A stretch of DNA of 40,691 bases from positions 1 to 40,691 of the forward strand of contig DATKKJ010000075.1 of assembly GCA_035543055.1 (NCBI GenBank), written 5' to 3'. Below, piece by piece: positions 5,627 to 16,519 of this stretch. Source of the DNA: Terriglobales bacterium. GTDB taxonomy: Bacteria > Acidobacteriota > Terriglobia > Terriglobales > Acidobacteriaceae. The notes beneath the pieces were generated by a model. That model worked only from the letters and a program-made list of their open reading frames with translations, had not been told where the DNA came from and searched no databases. Each line of letters opens with the position of its first letter. Position 1 is the stretch's first letter. A program made the position numbers and the translations under genes.

Positions 5627-8323
5627 ATGGGGCTGGCTCCGGGAACCAAGTTCGGACCGTACGAGATCGCTGAACCGCTGGGCGCCGGAGGCATGGGCGA
5701 GGTGTACCGTGCGCTCGACTCCCGCCTGGACCGCGCGGTCGCGGTCAAGGTCCTGGCCACACATCTTTCGGCCGACCCGGAGCTGCGGCAACGCTTCGAC
5801 CGCGAGGCACGCGCCATCTCCTCGCTACAGCACCCCAACATCTGCACCCTGTTCGACGTCGGGCACCAGGACGGCGTCGACTTCCTGGTCATGGAGCTGC
5901 TGGAAGGCGAAACCCTCGCCGACCGGCTGAAGCGGGGCCCGCTGCCGGTCGAGCAGGCGGTCCGGATCGCCATCGAGGTCGCGGACGCGCTGGAGAAGGC
6001 GCACCGCCAGGGCATTGTCCATCGCGACCTGAAGCCGGGCAACGTGATGGTGAGCAAGTCGGGCACCAAGCTGATGGATTTCGGCTTGGCCAAGCCGGCG
6101 TCGGCGATGGCGGCAGTGGCGTCCGCCACGGGCTCCGCGGTCACGCCGACGACGCCGACCAGCCCCACTATCGCGGCGCTGGCCGCGCCCACCTCTCCCA
6201 TCACCGGCCGCGGGCTGGTCGTGGGCACGTTCCAGTACATCGCACCCGAGGTGCTGCAGGGGGGAGAAGCGAGCCCGCGTAGCGATATCTTCGCGCTCGG
6301 AGCGGTGCTGTACGAGATGCTCACCGGGCAGCGCGCCTTCGAAGGCAAGTCGCAGTTGAGCGTCGCTTCCGCCATCCTGGAGAAAGAGCCGGCGGCCGTC
6401 AGTTCCATCCAGCCGATGACGCCGCCGGCGCTGGAGCAGGTGGTGAAGATCTGCCTGGCCAAGGACCCGGAAGAGCGCTTCCAGACGGCGCACGATCTGA
6501 AGCTGCAACTGAAGTGGATCGCGGACGCCTCGACCAGCCAGCTGGCGGCCCCGGCGCAGGTGCGGGCCCGCCGCGCGTTGCAGAAGCGCACGCTGATGAT
6601 CGCCGCCGCCGTGGGCTGGCTGCTAGCGGCCGCGGCCTTGGCCTTTTTCCTGTCCAGCCGGAGTCAGTTGGAAGAAGCGCGGCGGCCGGTAACGGCCTCG
6701 TGGACGGCTCCGACCGGCACGGAATTCGCCTCGGTCGTGGTCGGAGCCCCGGCGCTCTCCCCGGATGGCTCGAAGCTTGCCTTCATGACCGGCACCCTAG
6801 CCGAGCCCAAACTGTGGATCCGCGACGTGACCAGCGGAACGGTGCGAGCGATCGAAGGAGTCGAGCAGCCTACGTTTCCCTTCTGGTCGCCCGATGGCAA
6901 GTACATCGGGTTCTTCTCGGCGGGGAAGCTGAAGAAGGTGGCGCTGGCCGGCGGCCCGGTACAACTACTGTGCGAGGCCCCCGAAGGACGGGGCGCGGCC
7001 TGGAGCCAGAAGGGGGTCATCATCTTCACCCCCAACATCCGCGAGTCTCTCTACAAGGTCGCGGAGGGAGGTGGCACGCCGGAGAAGATCACCGAGGCCA
7101 AGCCGGGCTGGACCCACCGCAATCCGTACTTCCTGCCCGACGGTGATCACTATCTCTTCATCTCCCGCGAGGCGGCCGCGGCGACCGGACCGGCAGGCGC
7201 CCTGTGGGGTGGCTCGCTCTCCGGAGACAAGCCGCGGCAGATCCTGGAACGTGGGTCCAACGTGCAGTACACCGAGGGATACCTGCTCTATCTGCGCGAC
7301 ACCGTGCTGGTGGCGCAGCGTTTCGATCCCAAGTCGCTGAAGTTCTCGGGCGATGCCATCCCCGTGGCCGAGAAGCTGGACACCTGGAACGCCCGCGATC
7401 TGGTGGCGTTCACCGCCGCCCACGGAGCCCTGGTGTACCGCCACGGGGCCTTGCAGAAGAGCCAGCCCATGCTGGTGGATGGTGATGGCAGGGAGTTGGC
7501 TAGGCTGGCCGATCCCGGGCTCTATGCGGCGCTGCGCACCTCGCACGACGGCTCGCTCCTGGGCCTGGCGCGCATGGATGCCGACACCGGTCGCGGGGAC
7601 GTGTGGATCATCGACGTCAAGCGGAACACCATGTCGCGCAGCACGTTTGCCGATGCCGGCAACATCTCCTTCGACTTCTCTCCGGATTCCAAGAGGATCG
7701 TGGTCAGTACGATCGCCGGATCCGTCGCCGGGGGAACGTGGATCCAGCCGACCAGCGGTTCCGGGACCAAGGAGACGCTGGAATCACCCTCGACTTGGGG
7801 CTTTGTCAGCAGTTGGTCTCCGGATGGTCGCTACCTCTTCTATATCGTGCAGAATAATGCCACCCGCACCGACGTGTACTACCTCGATCTGAACGGAGAT
7901 AAGAAACTGAGGCCCTTTGTCCAATCGCCGGCCAACGAAACGTTTGCCGTTCTGTCGCCCAACGGCAAGTGGTTGGCATACGCCTCGGATGAGTCCGGCA
8001 GGTTCGAGATCTACGTGACCGCGTTCCCGGGTCCAGGAGGCAAGTGGCAGGTTTCCAATGGCGGCGGAGCATTCGCCGCATGGGGTGCGGACGGGAAGCA
8101 ACTCTATTACGCGGCTGGCGATAAGGTGATGGCTGTCCCCATCCAGAACCTGCAGACTTTCGAATTCGGGAAGCCGGCCGCGCTTCCGCTCCACGCCAAC
8201 GAATTTGCCGAACTTGGTCCGCCCGCGCCCGGCGGACGCTTCCCCGCCCTGAAGGCGGTAAGCGGGGGCCAGTCCCATCCGCAGGAAGTCGTCTTCAACT
8301 GGACGGGCGCATTGAAGAAATAA
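5627..8323 (+). CDS. Membrane Ser/Thr protein kinase with TolB-like propeller
   Basis: This 898-residue Hanks-type kinase has a glycine loop GAGGMGEVY (19-27), catalytic Lys41 in VAVK, H-R-D-L-K-P at 132-137, DFG at 151-153 and GTFQYIAPE at 200-208. All core residues are present, so it should be active. An Ala/Thr/Pro-rich stretch (about 157-193) lengthens the activation segment and offers many Ser/Thr sites. One membrane helix (about 322-342) separates the kinase from a large C-terminal half with repeated WD40/TolB-like strands (LSPDGSKLAF, WSPDGKYIGF, WSPDGRYLFY, LSPNGKWLAY). The C-terminal half is probably extracytoplasmic and sensing. This design is abundant in Acidobacteriota. Its targets are unknown. 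Confidence 0.93.
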   Translation: MGLAPGTKFGPYEIAEPLGAGGMGEVYRALDSRLDRAVAVKVLATHLSADPELRQRFDREARAISSLQHPNICTLFDVGHQDGVDFLVMELLEGETLADRLKRGPLPVEQAVRIAIEVADALEKAHRQGIVHRDLKPGNVMVSKSGTKLMDFGLAKPASAMAAVASATGSAVTPTTPTSPTIAALAAPTSPITGRGLVVGTFQYIAPEVLQGGEASPRSDIFALGAVLYEMLTGQRAFEGKSQLSVASAILEKEPAAVSSIQPMTPPALEQVVKICLAKDPEERFQTAHDLKLQLKWIADASTSQLAAPAQVRARRALQKRTLMIAAAVGWLLAAAALAFFLSSRSQLEEARRPVTASWTAPTGTEFASVVVGAPALSPDGSKLAFMTGTLAEPKLWIRDVTSGTVRAIEGVEQPTFPFWSPDGKYIGFFSAGKLKKVALAGGPVQLLCEAPEGRGAAWSQKGVIIFTPNIRESLYKVAEGGGTPEKITEAKPGWTHRNPYFLPDGDHYLFISREAAAATGPAGALWGGSLSGDKPRQILERGSNVQYTEGYLLYLRDTVLVAQRFDPKSLKFSGDAIPVAEKLDTWNARDLVAFTAAHGALVYRHGALQKSQPMLVDGDGRELARLADPGLYAALRTSHDGSLLGLARMDADTGRGDVWIIDVKRNTMSRSTFADAGNISFDFSPDSKRIVVSTIAGSVAGGTWIQPTSGSGTKETLESPSTWGFVSSWSPDGRYLFYIVQNNATRTDVYYLDLNGDKKLRPFVQSPANETFAVLSPNGKWLAYASDESGRFEIYVTAFPGPGGKWQVSNGGGAFAAWGADGKQLYYAAGDKVMAVPIQNLQTFEFGKPAALPLHANEFAELGPPAPGGRFPALKAVSGGQSHPQEVVFNWTGALKK

Positions 8324-8325
8324 GA

Positions 8326-8349
8326 AGCCCGCGCTAGGGTGCGCGGGCT
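8326..8349 (+). terminator. Hairpin after the kinase gene
   Basis: AGCCCGCGC (8326-8334) pairs with GCGCGGGCT (8341-8349) around a 6-nt loop, right after the TAA stop. There is no T-run. It lies between two convergent genes and could serve both. Confidence 0.5.
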
Positions 8350-8401
8350 ACGTGTGGGACACTTTCTGCGGCCTGACCTCCTCTCCCGGCGTGAGCCGTT
8401 C

Positions 8402-8833
8402 TCATTGACTTCCGTTGAAGCCCAGCAGCGGCGGCGGACGGAACACCGCGCGGTCGCTGACCAGAAAGTTCAAGAGCGAGCACGAAGCGATGGTGACGAT
8501 GTTCGCTACCAGCGGCCGGAAGCCGGCTTCGCCCACCAGCAGGCGCATCAGGATCACGTTGCCGCCGATGGAGACCAGTCCCGTGGTCGCATTGAACTTC
8601 AGCAGGCGCCAGAGAAAGGCGCCGATGCCGCGAGTCCGCCGTTCGCCCCAGGTGTAGTGCTGATGCCAGACAAAGTTATGCACCACCGCGGCCTCGACCG
8701 CGAGGGCGGTAGCGATCACGTAGTTCAATCCTCCGTGCGTGAGCACCGCCAGCGACGCGAGTTGCACTGCGATGCCCAGCCCGCCTACGGCGTAGAAGCG
8801 GAACGCGCGCCGCCCTGTGGAGACCTCGCTCAT
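8402..8833 (-). CDS. GtrA-like membrane protein
   Basis: This 143-residue protein has four predicted membrane helices typical of the GtrA family (FRFYAVGGLGIAVQLASLAVL near the N-terminus, NFVWHQHYTW in the middle). GtrA-like proteins are thought to help move lipid-linked sugars across the inner membrane. Its ATG overlaps the TGA of the upstream CDP-alcohol phosphotransferase gene (ATGA, 8830-8833), so the two are translationally coupled. The pair may act in lipid or glycolipid synthesis, though the substrate is not evident. Confidence 0.87.
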   Translation of the reverse strand: MSEVSTGRRAFRFYAVGGLGIAVQLASLAVLTHGGLNYVIATALAVEAAVVHNFVWHQHYTWGERRTRGIGAFLWRLLKFNATTGLVSIGGNVILMRLLVGEAGFRPLVANIVTIASCSLLNFLVSDRAVFRPPPLLGFNGSQ

Positions 8834-9579
8834 CCCAAGCGCTCCTCGCGATAGAGCTGCCGCGCATGACGGATGGCGGACACGACCATGATGCCGAGCA
8901 TTCCCCCCGCCGCAATCCCTCCCCCGACGTCAAAGAGACGAAGCTGGCGTCCGAACAGGTGCACCCACGGCCGGTACATGAGGGCGATGTTGCCGATGCA
9001 CAACGCGATGCGGATCTCGGTCGGCCCGAACCTGCCGTACGAGAGCTGGAACTTCCCCAAGGTATACGTAGCGAGGTACACCTCGATGGAGAGCATCAGG
9101 AACGCGACCAGCATGGCAATAGCTACCGCCCAGTGCAGGTACCCGGAGATAGCGAGGCCGCCCATGAGGAACGCGGCGCCGAAGGTGTCGATCACGTGGT
9201 CGATGTAGAAGCCATAGCGCGGGCGCTGCTGGTTGCGGACGCGGGCGAGCGTGCCGTCCAGGCTGTCGCCGAGCCAGTTGAGTGCGATGAAGACGTTGGT
9301 GGCGATCAGCCAGCGCGGGCTGAAGCCGGCCAGCGCATAGGTCACGCCTGCCAGCAACTGGGCCGCGGCGCCGAGCGCGGTCAAGTGGTCGGAGTTGATG
9401 CAGGCCGGCATGCGCTCGGCCATCCACACCAGGGCGCGCTTCTCCAGCCTGGCCGTGATCGCCTGCTGCAGCCGGTCAGCGGCCTTGAAGCCGAGCTGCT
9501 TGCGGTCCGAGTCGCTGAACTGCGCGGCCGCTCCGCCGCCCAGGTCGGTGTACTCGAAGTGTAGATTTCGCGCGGGCAT
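8830..9579 (-). CDS. CDP-alcohol phosphatidyltransferase family protein
   Basis: This 249-residue integral membrane enzyme has the family signature D-x2-DG-x2-AR followed by G-x3-D-x3-D. It is visible as DSLDGTLAR and GFYIDHVID. Such enzymes transfer a phospho-alcohol group from a CDP-activated donor to an acceptor alcohol to make phospholipids. The acceptor cannot be read from sequence. I chose ATG at 9579 because GAGG lies 7 nt upstream; a GTG 42 bases earlier is less likely. The gene is coupled to the GtrA-like gene. The spacer to the region after purF is about 190 bp. Confidence 0.87.
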   Translation of the reverse strand: MPARNLHFEYTDLGGGAAAQFSDSDRKQLGFKAADRLQQAITARLEKRALVWMAERMPACINSDHLTALGAAAQLLAGVTYALAGFSPRWLIATNVFIALNWLGDSLDGTLARVRNQQRPRYGFYIDHVIDTFGAAFLMGGLAISGYLHWAVAIAMLVAFLMLSIEVYLATYTLGKFQLSYGRFGPTEIRIALCIGNIALMYRPWVHLFGRQLRLFDVGGGIAAGGMLGIMVVSAIRHARQLYREERLG

Positions 9580-9742
9580 CGCGTCACCTCGCCGCTGACT
9601 GTGACCCAGGCGAACGGGCACGACAATGCACGGCGAGTCAAACGTGGATGGGGGTGGGGTAAACCTACAACATCTGTATTTTCAGTCGGATACAACTGAA
9701 TCTCATTCGGGGTGGAACACGCTTTCGGCCGAAATTCGTGGC

Positions 9743-9771
9743 CGAAGCGCAGGTCACAGACCGGCGCTTCG
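9743..9771 (-). terminator. Hairpin directly after purF
   Basis: CGAAGCGC (9743-9750) and GCGCTTCG (9764-9771) form an 8-bp stem with a 13-nt loop, touching the purF stop codon. A separate 12-nt palindrome, TTTCGGCCGAAA, lies at 9723-9734. Neither has a T-tract on the purF strand. Confidence 0.4.
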
Positions 9772-11202
9772 TCAGCTCTGGGTCTTGAGCGGCTGGATCT
9801 CTTCGACGTCCACCCAGTTGGTGGGGTACTTCCCGGTATAGCAGGCGGTGCAGTAGGTGGTCTTCTCGCCGTCGCCGCAGGCTTTCTTGAGGCCGTCGAG
9901 GGAGAGGTAGGCGAGGGAGTCGGCGCCGATGTAGTCGCGGATCTCCTCGATGCTCTTGTTGGCGGCGATGAGCTGCTTCTTGTTGGGCGTATCCACGCCA
10001 TAGAAGCAGGGTGAGATGGTGGGCGGGCAGGAGATGCGCATGTGCACCTCGCTGGCGCCGGCGTTGCGCAGCATGCGCACCAGCTTGCGACTGGTGGTGC
10101 CGCGGACGATGGAATCGTCGATCAACACCACCCGCTTGCCGTTCAGGATGGCGCGCACCGGGTTCAGCTTGAGGCGGACGCCGAAGTCGCGCACTCGCTG
10201 CTCCGGCTCGATGAAGGTGCGCCCGACGTAGTGGTTGCGGATCAGTCCGAAGCGGAAGGGAATGCCGCTCTCGGCCGAGTAGCCCATGGCGGCGGTGACG
10301 CCGGAATCGGGCACGGGGACGACGATGTCGGCGTCGGCGGGGGCTTCGCGGGCCAGTTCGCGGCCCAGGGCCTCCCGGCTCTCCTGCACCGGGCGCTCGA
10401 AGATGACGGAGTCGGGGCGGGAAAAGTACACGTGCTCGAAGATGCAGGAGGACTGCGGCATCTGCGGCGAGTAGAAGCGGGAGTACATGCCCTCAGGGCC
10501 GACCACCAGCATCTCGCCAGGCTTGACGTCGCGCTCGAAGCTGGCGCCGATGAGGTCGAAGGCGTTGGTCTCGGAGGCGAAGACGATGGTGTCGTCGCGC
10601 TGGCCGCCGGGGTTGCGGATGCGTCCCATGGAGAGCGGGCGGAAGCCGCGGGGGTCGCGTACGGCGAAGACCCGGTCGCGGGTCATGATGACCAGAGAGA
10701 AGGCGCCCTCGATGCGGCGCAGCGAGTCGGCGATGGCCTCGGGCAGCGTCTCTTCCTTGGATTGCGCGATCAGGTGGACGATGACCTCGGTGTCGCTGGT
10801 GGTCTGGAAGATGGAACCGGCTTTCTCCAGCTTGGAGCGGATCTCGTGGGCGTTGACCAGGTTGCCGTTGTGGGCCAGGGCGATCAGCCCCTTGTTGCAG
10901 TCCACCATGATGGGCTGGGCGTTCTGCAGGGCGGAGTCGCCAGTGGTGGAGTAGCGGGTGTGGCCGATGGCGCTGCTGCCCTTCAGCTTCTCCAGCACGG
11001 GCTCGATGAAGATGTCGGCCACCAGGCCCATGGCCTTGTGCTGGTACATGGTGACGCCGTCCGAGGACACGATGCCGGCCGACTCCTGCCCGCGATGTTG
11101 CAACGCGTGCAAGCCGAGATAAGCGAGCGTGGACGCCTCGGGGTTGGCATACACCGCCACCACCCCGCACTCCTCACGCAACTTGTCGAAGGGCACGATC
11201 AT
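9772..11202 (-). CDS. purF: Amidophosphoribosyltransferase
   Basis: This enzyme catalyses the first committed step of purine synthesis: PRPP plus glutamine gives phosphoribosylamine. In the 476-residue protein, Cys12 in REECGVV is the glutaminase nucleophile. The 11 residues before it are the usual propeptide. The PRPP-binding motif VVLIDDSIVRGTTSRKL is present. Cysteines in SCIFEHV, CPPTISPC and the C-terminal YCTACYTG match the iron-sulfur type known from Bacillus, so a 4Fe-4S cluster is likely. ATG at 11202 has AGGAA (11213-11209) upstream, and that site overlaps the hicB stop codon. It is the last gene of purL-hicA-hicB-purF. Confidence 0.96.
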   Translation of the reverse strand: MIVPFDKLREECGVVAVYANPEASTLAYLGLHALQHRGQESAGIVSSDGVTMYQHKAMGLVADIFIEPVLEKLKGSSAIGHTRYSTTGDSALQNAQPIMVDCNKGLIALAHNGNLVNAHEIRSKLEKAGSIFQTTSDTEVIVHLIAQSKEETLPEAIADSLRRIEGAFSLVIMTRDRVFAVRDPRGFRPLSMGRIRNPGGQRDDTIVFASETNAFDLIGASFERDVKPGEMLVVGPEGMYSRFYSPQMPQSSCIFEHVYFSRPDSVIFERPVQESREALGRELAREAPADADIVVPVPDSGVTAAMGYSAESGIPFRFGLIRNHYVGRTFIEPEQRVRDFGVRLKLNPVRAILNGKRVVLIDDSIVRGTTSRKLVRMLRNAGASEVHMRISCPPTISPCFYGVDTPNKKQLIAANKSIEEIRDYIGADSLAYLSLDGLKKACGDGEKTTYCTACYTGKYPTNWVDVEEIQPLKTQS

Positions 11203-11211
11203 CGTGTCTTC

Positions 11212-11424
11212 CTATGCGGAAACACTCACTTTCTCCGCCTCAGTCGTCGGTTCCGGAACTGCCTCTCCGTGGGCGCGCAAACTTTCGATATGGAGCTCAA
11301 TAGCCTCCCGAATCAGCTTCTTCACCCTAGGCAAGGTCTTCCCTACTGCCACGCACCCAGGCAGATCGGGCACATAGGCACCGTACCCAGTGTTGCCCTT
11401 CTCGAAAATCACCGTGTACTTCAT
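11212..11424 (-). CDS. hicB: HicB-type antitoxin
   Basis: This 70-residue protein has the partial RNase-H-like HicB fold: MKYTVIFEKGNTGYGAYVPDLPGC followed by a helix with EAIELHIESL. No C-terminal helix-turn-helix or ribbon-helix-helix domain is visible, so it may neutralise HicA without binding DNA. Its ATG overlaps the hicA TGA by 4 nt. Its TAG lies 9 bp before purF and forms part of the purF ribosome binding site, so purF translation may be coupled to hicB. Confidence 0.88.
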   Translation of the reverse strand: MKYTVIFEKGNTGYGAYVPDLPGCVAVGKTLPRVKKLIREAIELHIESLRAHGEAVPEPTTEAEKVSVSA

Positions 11425-11609
11425 TTCTTGAGCCCCGCCTGTTTGAAGATGCTGTTGAGCGTGCCCTTGGGCACCTCATCTCCGGGATGACCCGCAACCG
11501 TCACAGTACCCGGCTTCACGCTGTGACGAAATTGCCGATGGCTCCCTCTGGTTCTCTCGTGATACCAACCGTCCTCTTCCAAACGGCGAATAACGTCGCG
11601 GACCTTCAA
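11421..11609 (-). CDS. hicA: HicA-type mRNA interferase toxin
   Basis: This 62-residue protein has the dsRBD-like HicA fold. The pattern is VIRRLEEDGWYHERTRGSHR, with the catalytic His in G-S-H, followed by TVAGHPGDEVPKGTLNSIFKQAG. HicA toxins cleave mRNA when not bound by HicB. The start is TTG, 3 bp after the purL stop codon, with CGGAG inside the purL end as a possible ribosome binding site. Toxin-first order is normal for hicAB. No own promoter fits in the gap, so expression probably depends on the purine transcript. Confidence 0.88.
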   Translation of the reverse strand: MKVRDVIRRLEEDGWYHERTRGSHRQFRHSVKPGTVTVAGHPGDEVPKGTLNSIFKQAGLKK

Positions 11610-11612
11610 CGG

Positions 11613-13934
<2,322 letters not shown>

Positions 13935-13986
13935 GAGGGAAATCCTATTTTCGCACAGATGCGCGAGCATTTTGCCGGTGGGCGCC

Positions 13987-14445
13987 TCAATTCACCGTCT
14001 CACCGGCTTCATCCTCCGTCCAGGTAGCCCCGCATTCGTCGCAGCGCCATTCGCGCTTATGGGAGGCCACGGTCTGCTCGCCGGCGACGAACACGCCCAC
14101 CCAGGGGCGCCAGTGTTTGCCGTCGTGATAATGCAGGTCCATGGAGCCGCAGGAGGGGCACTCGGGTTCCTCGAGGAGATCGTCGAACTCCTCGTCGTCC
14201 GTGGCGCCGGTCAGGATCTGGGTCGCGGTCTCGGCGTCTTCCTCGTGCACCTGGAGGTGGACATCGTCGGAGGCCCTGGCGCGGAAGCCGTCCATACCGG
14301 GGGAGTCCGCAGTACGGCCCGCGGGGCGGGGATCGGGCGCCGTGGAGAGCACGCAATGGATGCCGGCAGCGTCCAACTTGCTCTTGGCCACCACCGCGTC
14401 GGACATCTCGCGGTAGGTGGCGACCGTGACTAGATGCTCGCCCAC
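13987..14445 (-). CDS. DUF2007-type protein with C-terminal zinc ribbon
   Basis: This is a 152-residue soluble protein. Residues 5-80 ([23 protein letters not shown] ... [17 protein letters not shown]) match the DUF2007 pattern, thought to be a small signal-transduction or ligand fold. The C-terminal part has CPSCG and CDECG pairs that probably bind one zinc ion. The start is GTG at 14445. No function is known. It is the first gene of the purL-hicAB-purF run and is divergent from selB across a heptamer hairpin. Confidence 0.75.
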   Translation of the reverse strand: MGEHLVTVATYREMSDAVVAKSKLDAAGIHCVLSTAPDPRPAGRTADSPGMDGFRARASDDVHLQVHEEDAETATQILTGATDDEEFDDLLEEPECPSCGSMDLHYHDGKHWRPWVGVFVAGEQTVASHKREWRCDECGATWTEDEAGETVN

Positions 14446-14485
14446 GAGGCATTGATAGTGGGCGCGGGTCTGGAAGTCAAGGACA

Positions 14486-14544
14486 CAGGAGGCAGGGTGC
14501 AGGAGGCAGGCTGATCCCTGCGTCCTGCATCCTGCATCCGCCCT
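14486..14544. repeat. Inverted 4+4 heptamer array upstream of selB
   Basis: Exactly four heptamers of type CAGGNNG (14486-14513; for example CAGGAGG and CAGGGTG) face four of type CCTGCRT/CCGCCCT (14517-14544) across a 3-nt spacer. The arms are the same length and can form a long imperfect hairpin. The array lies in the divergent promoter region between the DUF2007 gene and selB, and ends 4 nt before a TACACT box. Confidence 0.85.
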
Positions 14545-14548
14545 CCTT

Positions 14549-14554
14549 TACACT
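14549..14554 (+). promoter_or_regulatory. -10-like TACACT, 7 nt before the selB start
   Basis: TACACT ends 7 nt before the ATG at 14562, so transcription would begin at or next to the start codon. No Shine-Dalgarno is seen, and the -35 position falls inside the heptamer array. Confidence 0.5.
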
Positions 14555-14561
14555 AGCGGCG

Positions 14562-16457
14562 ATGAAATCCGTCATTGTGGGCACGGCGGGGCATATCGAC
14601 CACGGGAAAACCGCTCTGGTCAAAGCCCTGACCGGGATCGATGCCGACCGCCTGGAAGAGGAGAAGCGGCGCGGCATCACCATCGATATCGGCTTCGCCC
14701 ACCTGGAGCTGCCCGCGCCCGGCGGCGAGACCCTGAAGATCGGATTCGTGGACGTCCCCGGACACGAGCGCTTCGTGCGCAACATGCTGGCGGGCGTGGG
14801 CGGCATCGATGTCGTGATCCTGGTCATCGCCGCCGACGAAGGAGTGAAGCCGCAGACCCGCGAGCACTTCGACATCTGCCGGCTGCTGCAGGTGCGGCGC
14901 GGGCTGACGGTGCTCAACAAGTCCGACCTGGTGGACCGCGACACGCTGGAAGTGGTGCGGCTCGAGGTCGAGGAATTCGTCCGCGGCTCGTTCCTGGAAG
15001 GCGCGCCCATCGTGCCCGTCAGCTCGATCAAGGGCGACGGGCTGGACGAGCTGAAGCGCGAGCTGGCGAAGATCGCCGCCGAGGTCCCGGCCAGGGATTC
15101 CAGCGCGCTGTTCCGCCTGCCCATCGACCGGGTCTTCACCATGAAAGGCTTCGGGACGGTGATCACCGGCACCCTGATCTCCGGCACGGTGAAGAAGGAA
15201 GAAGACGTGGAAGTATTCCCGGCAGCACGCCGCATCCGGGTGCGCGGCGTGCAAGTGCACGGTCAGACGGCGGACAAGGCGGTCGCCGGGCAGCGCACCG
15301 CCTTGAATCTGGCCGGGGTCTCGACCGAGGAATTGTCGCGCGGCATGATTCTGGCTGCGCCCGGTCTGTTCCGCACGACGAAGCGGGTGGATGTCTCGCT
15401 CTCGTTGCTGCCCTCGGCCAAGCCACTCAAAGACCGGGCCCGCGTCCACTTTCATTCCTACACGGCTGAGACCATCGCCGAAGTCGTGCTGTACGGCGAG
15501 AAACTACTCGCGCCCGGCAAGGAAGGCTTGGCGCAGCTGCGGCTCAGCGAACCGCTGCTGCTGTTGCCGGAAGACCGCTTCATCCTGCGCCAGTTCTCGC
15601 CGGTGGTGACCATCGGGGGCGGGGTGGTAATCGCAAATTCGCCGCCGACTAAGGTGCGATCGAGCGATGCCGGTTACTGGGACGCCATTGCGCTACTCGC
15701 GGCCTCGGACAAAGAGCGGCAACTGCGGGCGAGAGTCACCCTCCGCGGTCACGAAGGACTTCGGCTGCAAGAGGCGGTCGCGCAGACGGGATGGCTGCCA
15801 TCGACAGTGAAGGCTGTGGCCGGCAGAATCCCTGAAATCGTGATCGTCGGTCAGGTGCTCATTCTGCAGATGGCTCTCGACTTGGTCAGGAAGGAAATCT
15901 GTACGGTGCTTGATTCCTTCCATAAGAGCAACCGCCTCGCATCAGGCATGAATCGAGAAGAGCTGCGCCAGCATTTCTCCGATGTCCCTCCAGAAATATT
16001 CGAAGACGCACTCGCGTTCCACGTTCGGGCAGGGCGGGTTGAGACTGTAGAAGATGCGGTTCGGCTAGCGGGTCGGGACGTCGCGATGACAGCCGATGAG
16101 GAGCAGGCCAGACGGACTATAGAGGATGCCTTCAAAGTCGCCGGCCTTCGCGTCCCCTTGCTGAAGGACGTCCTAGAGTCGGTGAAGGTCGATGCGGCGC
16201 GGGCGCAGAAGATCGTCACCCTGCTGCTGCGCGACAAGGTGCTGGTGAAGATCTCCGAAGACCTCGTCTTCCATCACACCGCGCTGGAGCAGCTCAAGCG
16301 CGAGGTGGCGCAGCGGAAGGCCAAGTCGCCCAAGATCGACGTCGGACAATTCAAGGAGATGATCGGCCTGACCCGCAAGTACGCGGTCCCGCTGCTGGAG
16401 TGGCTGGATCGTGAGCGGGTGACGCGGCGCGTCGGGGATGAGCGCGTCATCCTCTAG
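14562..16457 (+). CDS. selB: Selenocysteine-specific elongation factor
   Basis: SelB is a GTPase that brings selenocysteyl-tRNA to UGA codons marked by a SECIS hairpin. The 631-residue protein has G1 [12 protein letters not shown]3 DVPGHE and G4 NKSD. The EF-Tu-like domains 2-3 follow, then a C-terminal run of winged-helix domains that bind SECIS RNA. It implies that this organism makes selenoproteins. selA, selC and selD are not in the window, and I saw no in-frame UGA gene here. It is followed after 62 bp by trmFO on the same strand. Confidence 0.95.
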   Translation: MKSVIVGTAGHIDHGKTALVKALTGIDADRLEEEKRRGITIDIGFAHLELPAPGGETLKIGFVDVPGHERFVRNMLAGVGGIDVVILVIAADEGVKPQTREHFDICRLLQVRRGLTVLNKSDLVDRDTLEVVRLEVEEFVRGSFLEGAPIVPVSSIKGDGLDELKRELAKIAAEVPARDSSALFRLPIDRVFTMKGFGTVITGTLISGTVKKEEDVEVFPAARRIRVRGVQVHGQTADKAVAGQRTALNLAGVSTEELSRGMILAAPGLFRTTKRVDVSLSLLPSAKPLKDRARVHFHSYTAETIAEVVLYGEKLLAPGKEGLAQLRLSEPLLLLPEDRFILRQFSPVVTIGGGVVIANSPPTKVRSSDAGYWDAIALLAASDKERQLRARVTLRGHEGLRLQEAVAQTGWLPSTVKAVAGRIPEIVIVGQVLILQMALDLVRKEICTVLDSFHKSNRLASGMNREELRQHFSDVPPEIFEDALAFHVRAGRVETVEDAVRLAGRDVAMTADEEQARRTIEDAFKVAGLRVPLLKDVLESVKVDAARAQKIVTLLLRDKVLVKISEDLVFHHTALEQLKREVAQRKAKSPKIDVGQFKEMIGLTRKYAVPLLEWLDRERVTRRVGDERVIL

Positions 16458-16519
16458 GGGCGGATCATCCGGGTCGAGGGCGTGGCGCTCGAAAAGCTCG
16501 CCAACGAGAAGATTGCGCA

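Noticed and set aside
9626-9841. Small plus-strand gene in the gap between the phosphotransferase gene and purF
   Set aside because: The frame runs into the purF 3' end and has no ribosome binding site or recognisable features.
10042-11490. A 482-codon open frame on the plus strand opposite purF and hicB
   Set aside because: It is antisense to two recognised genes and shows no domain.
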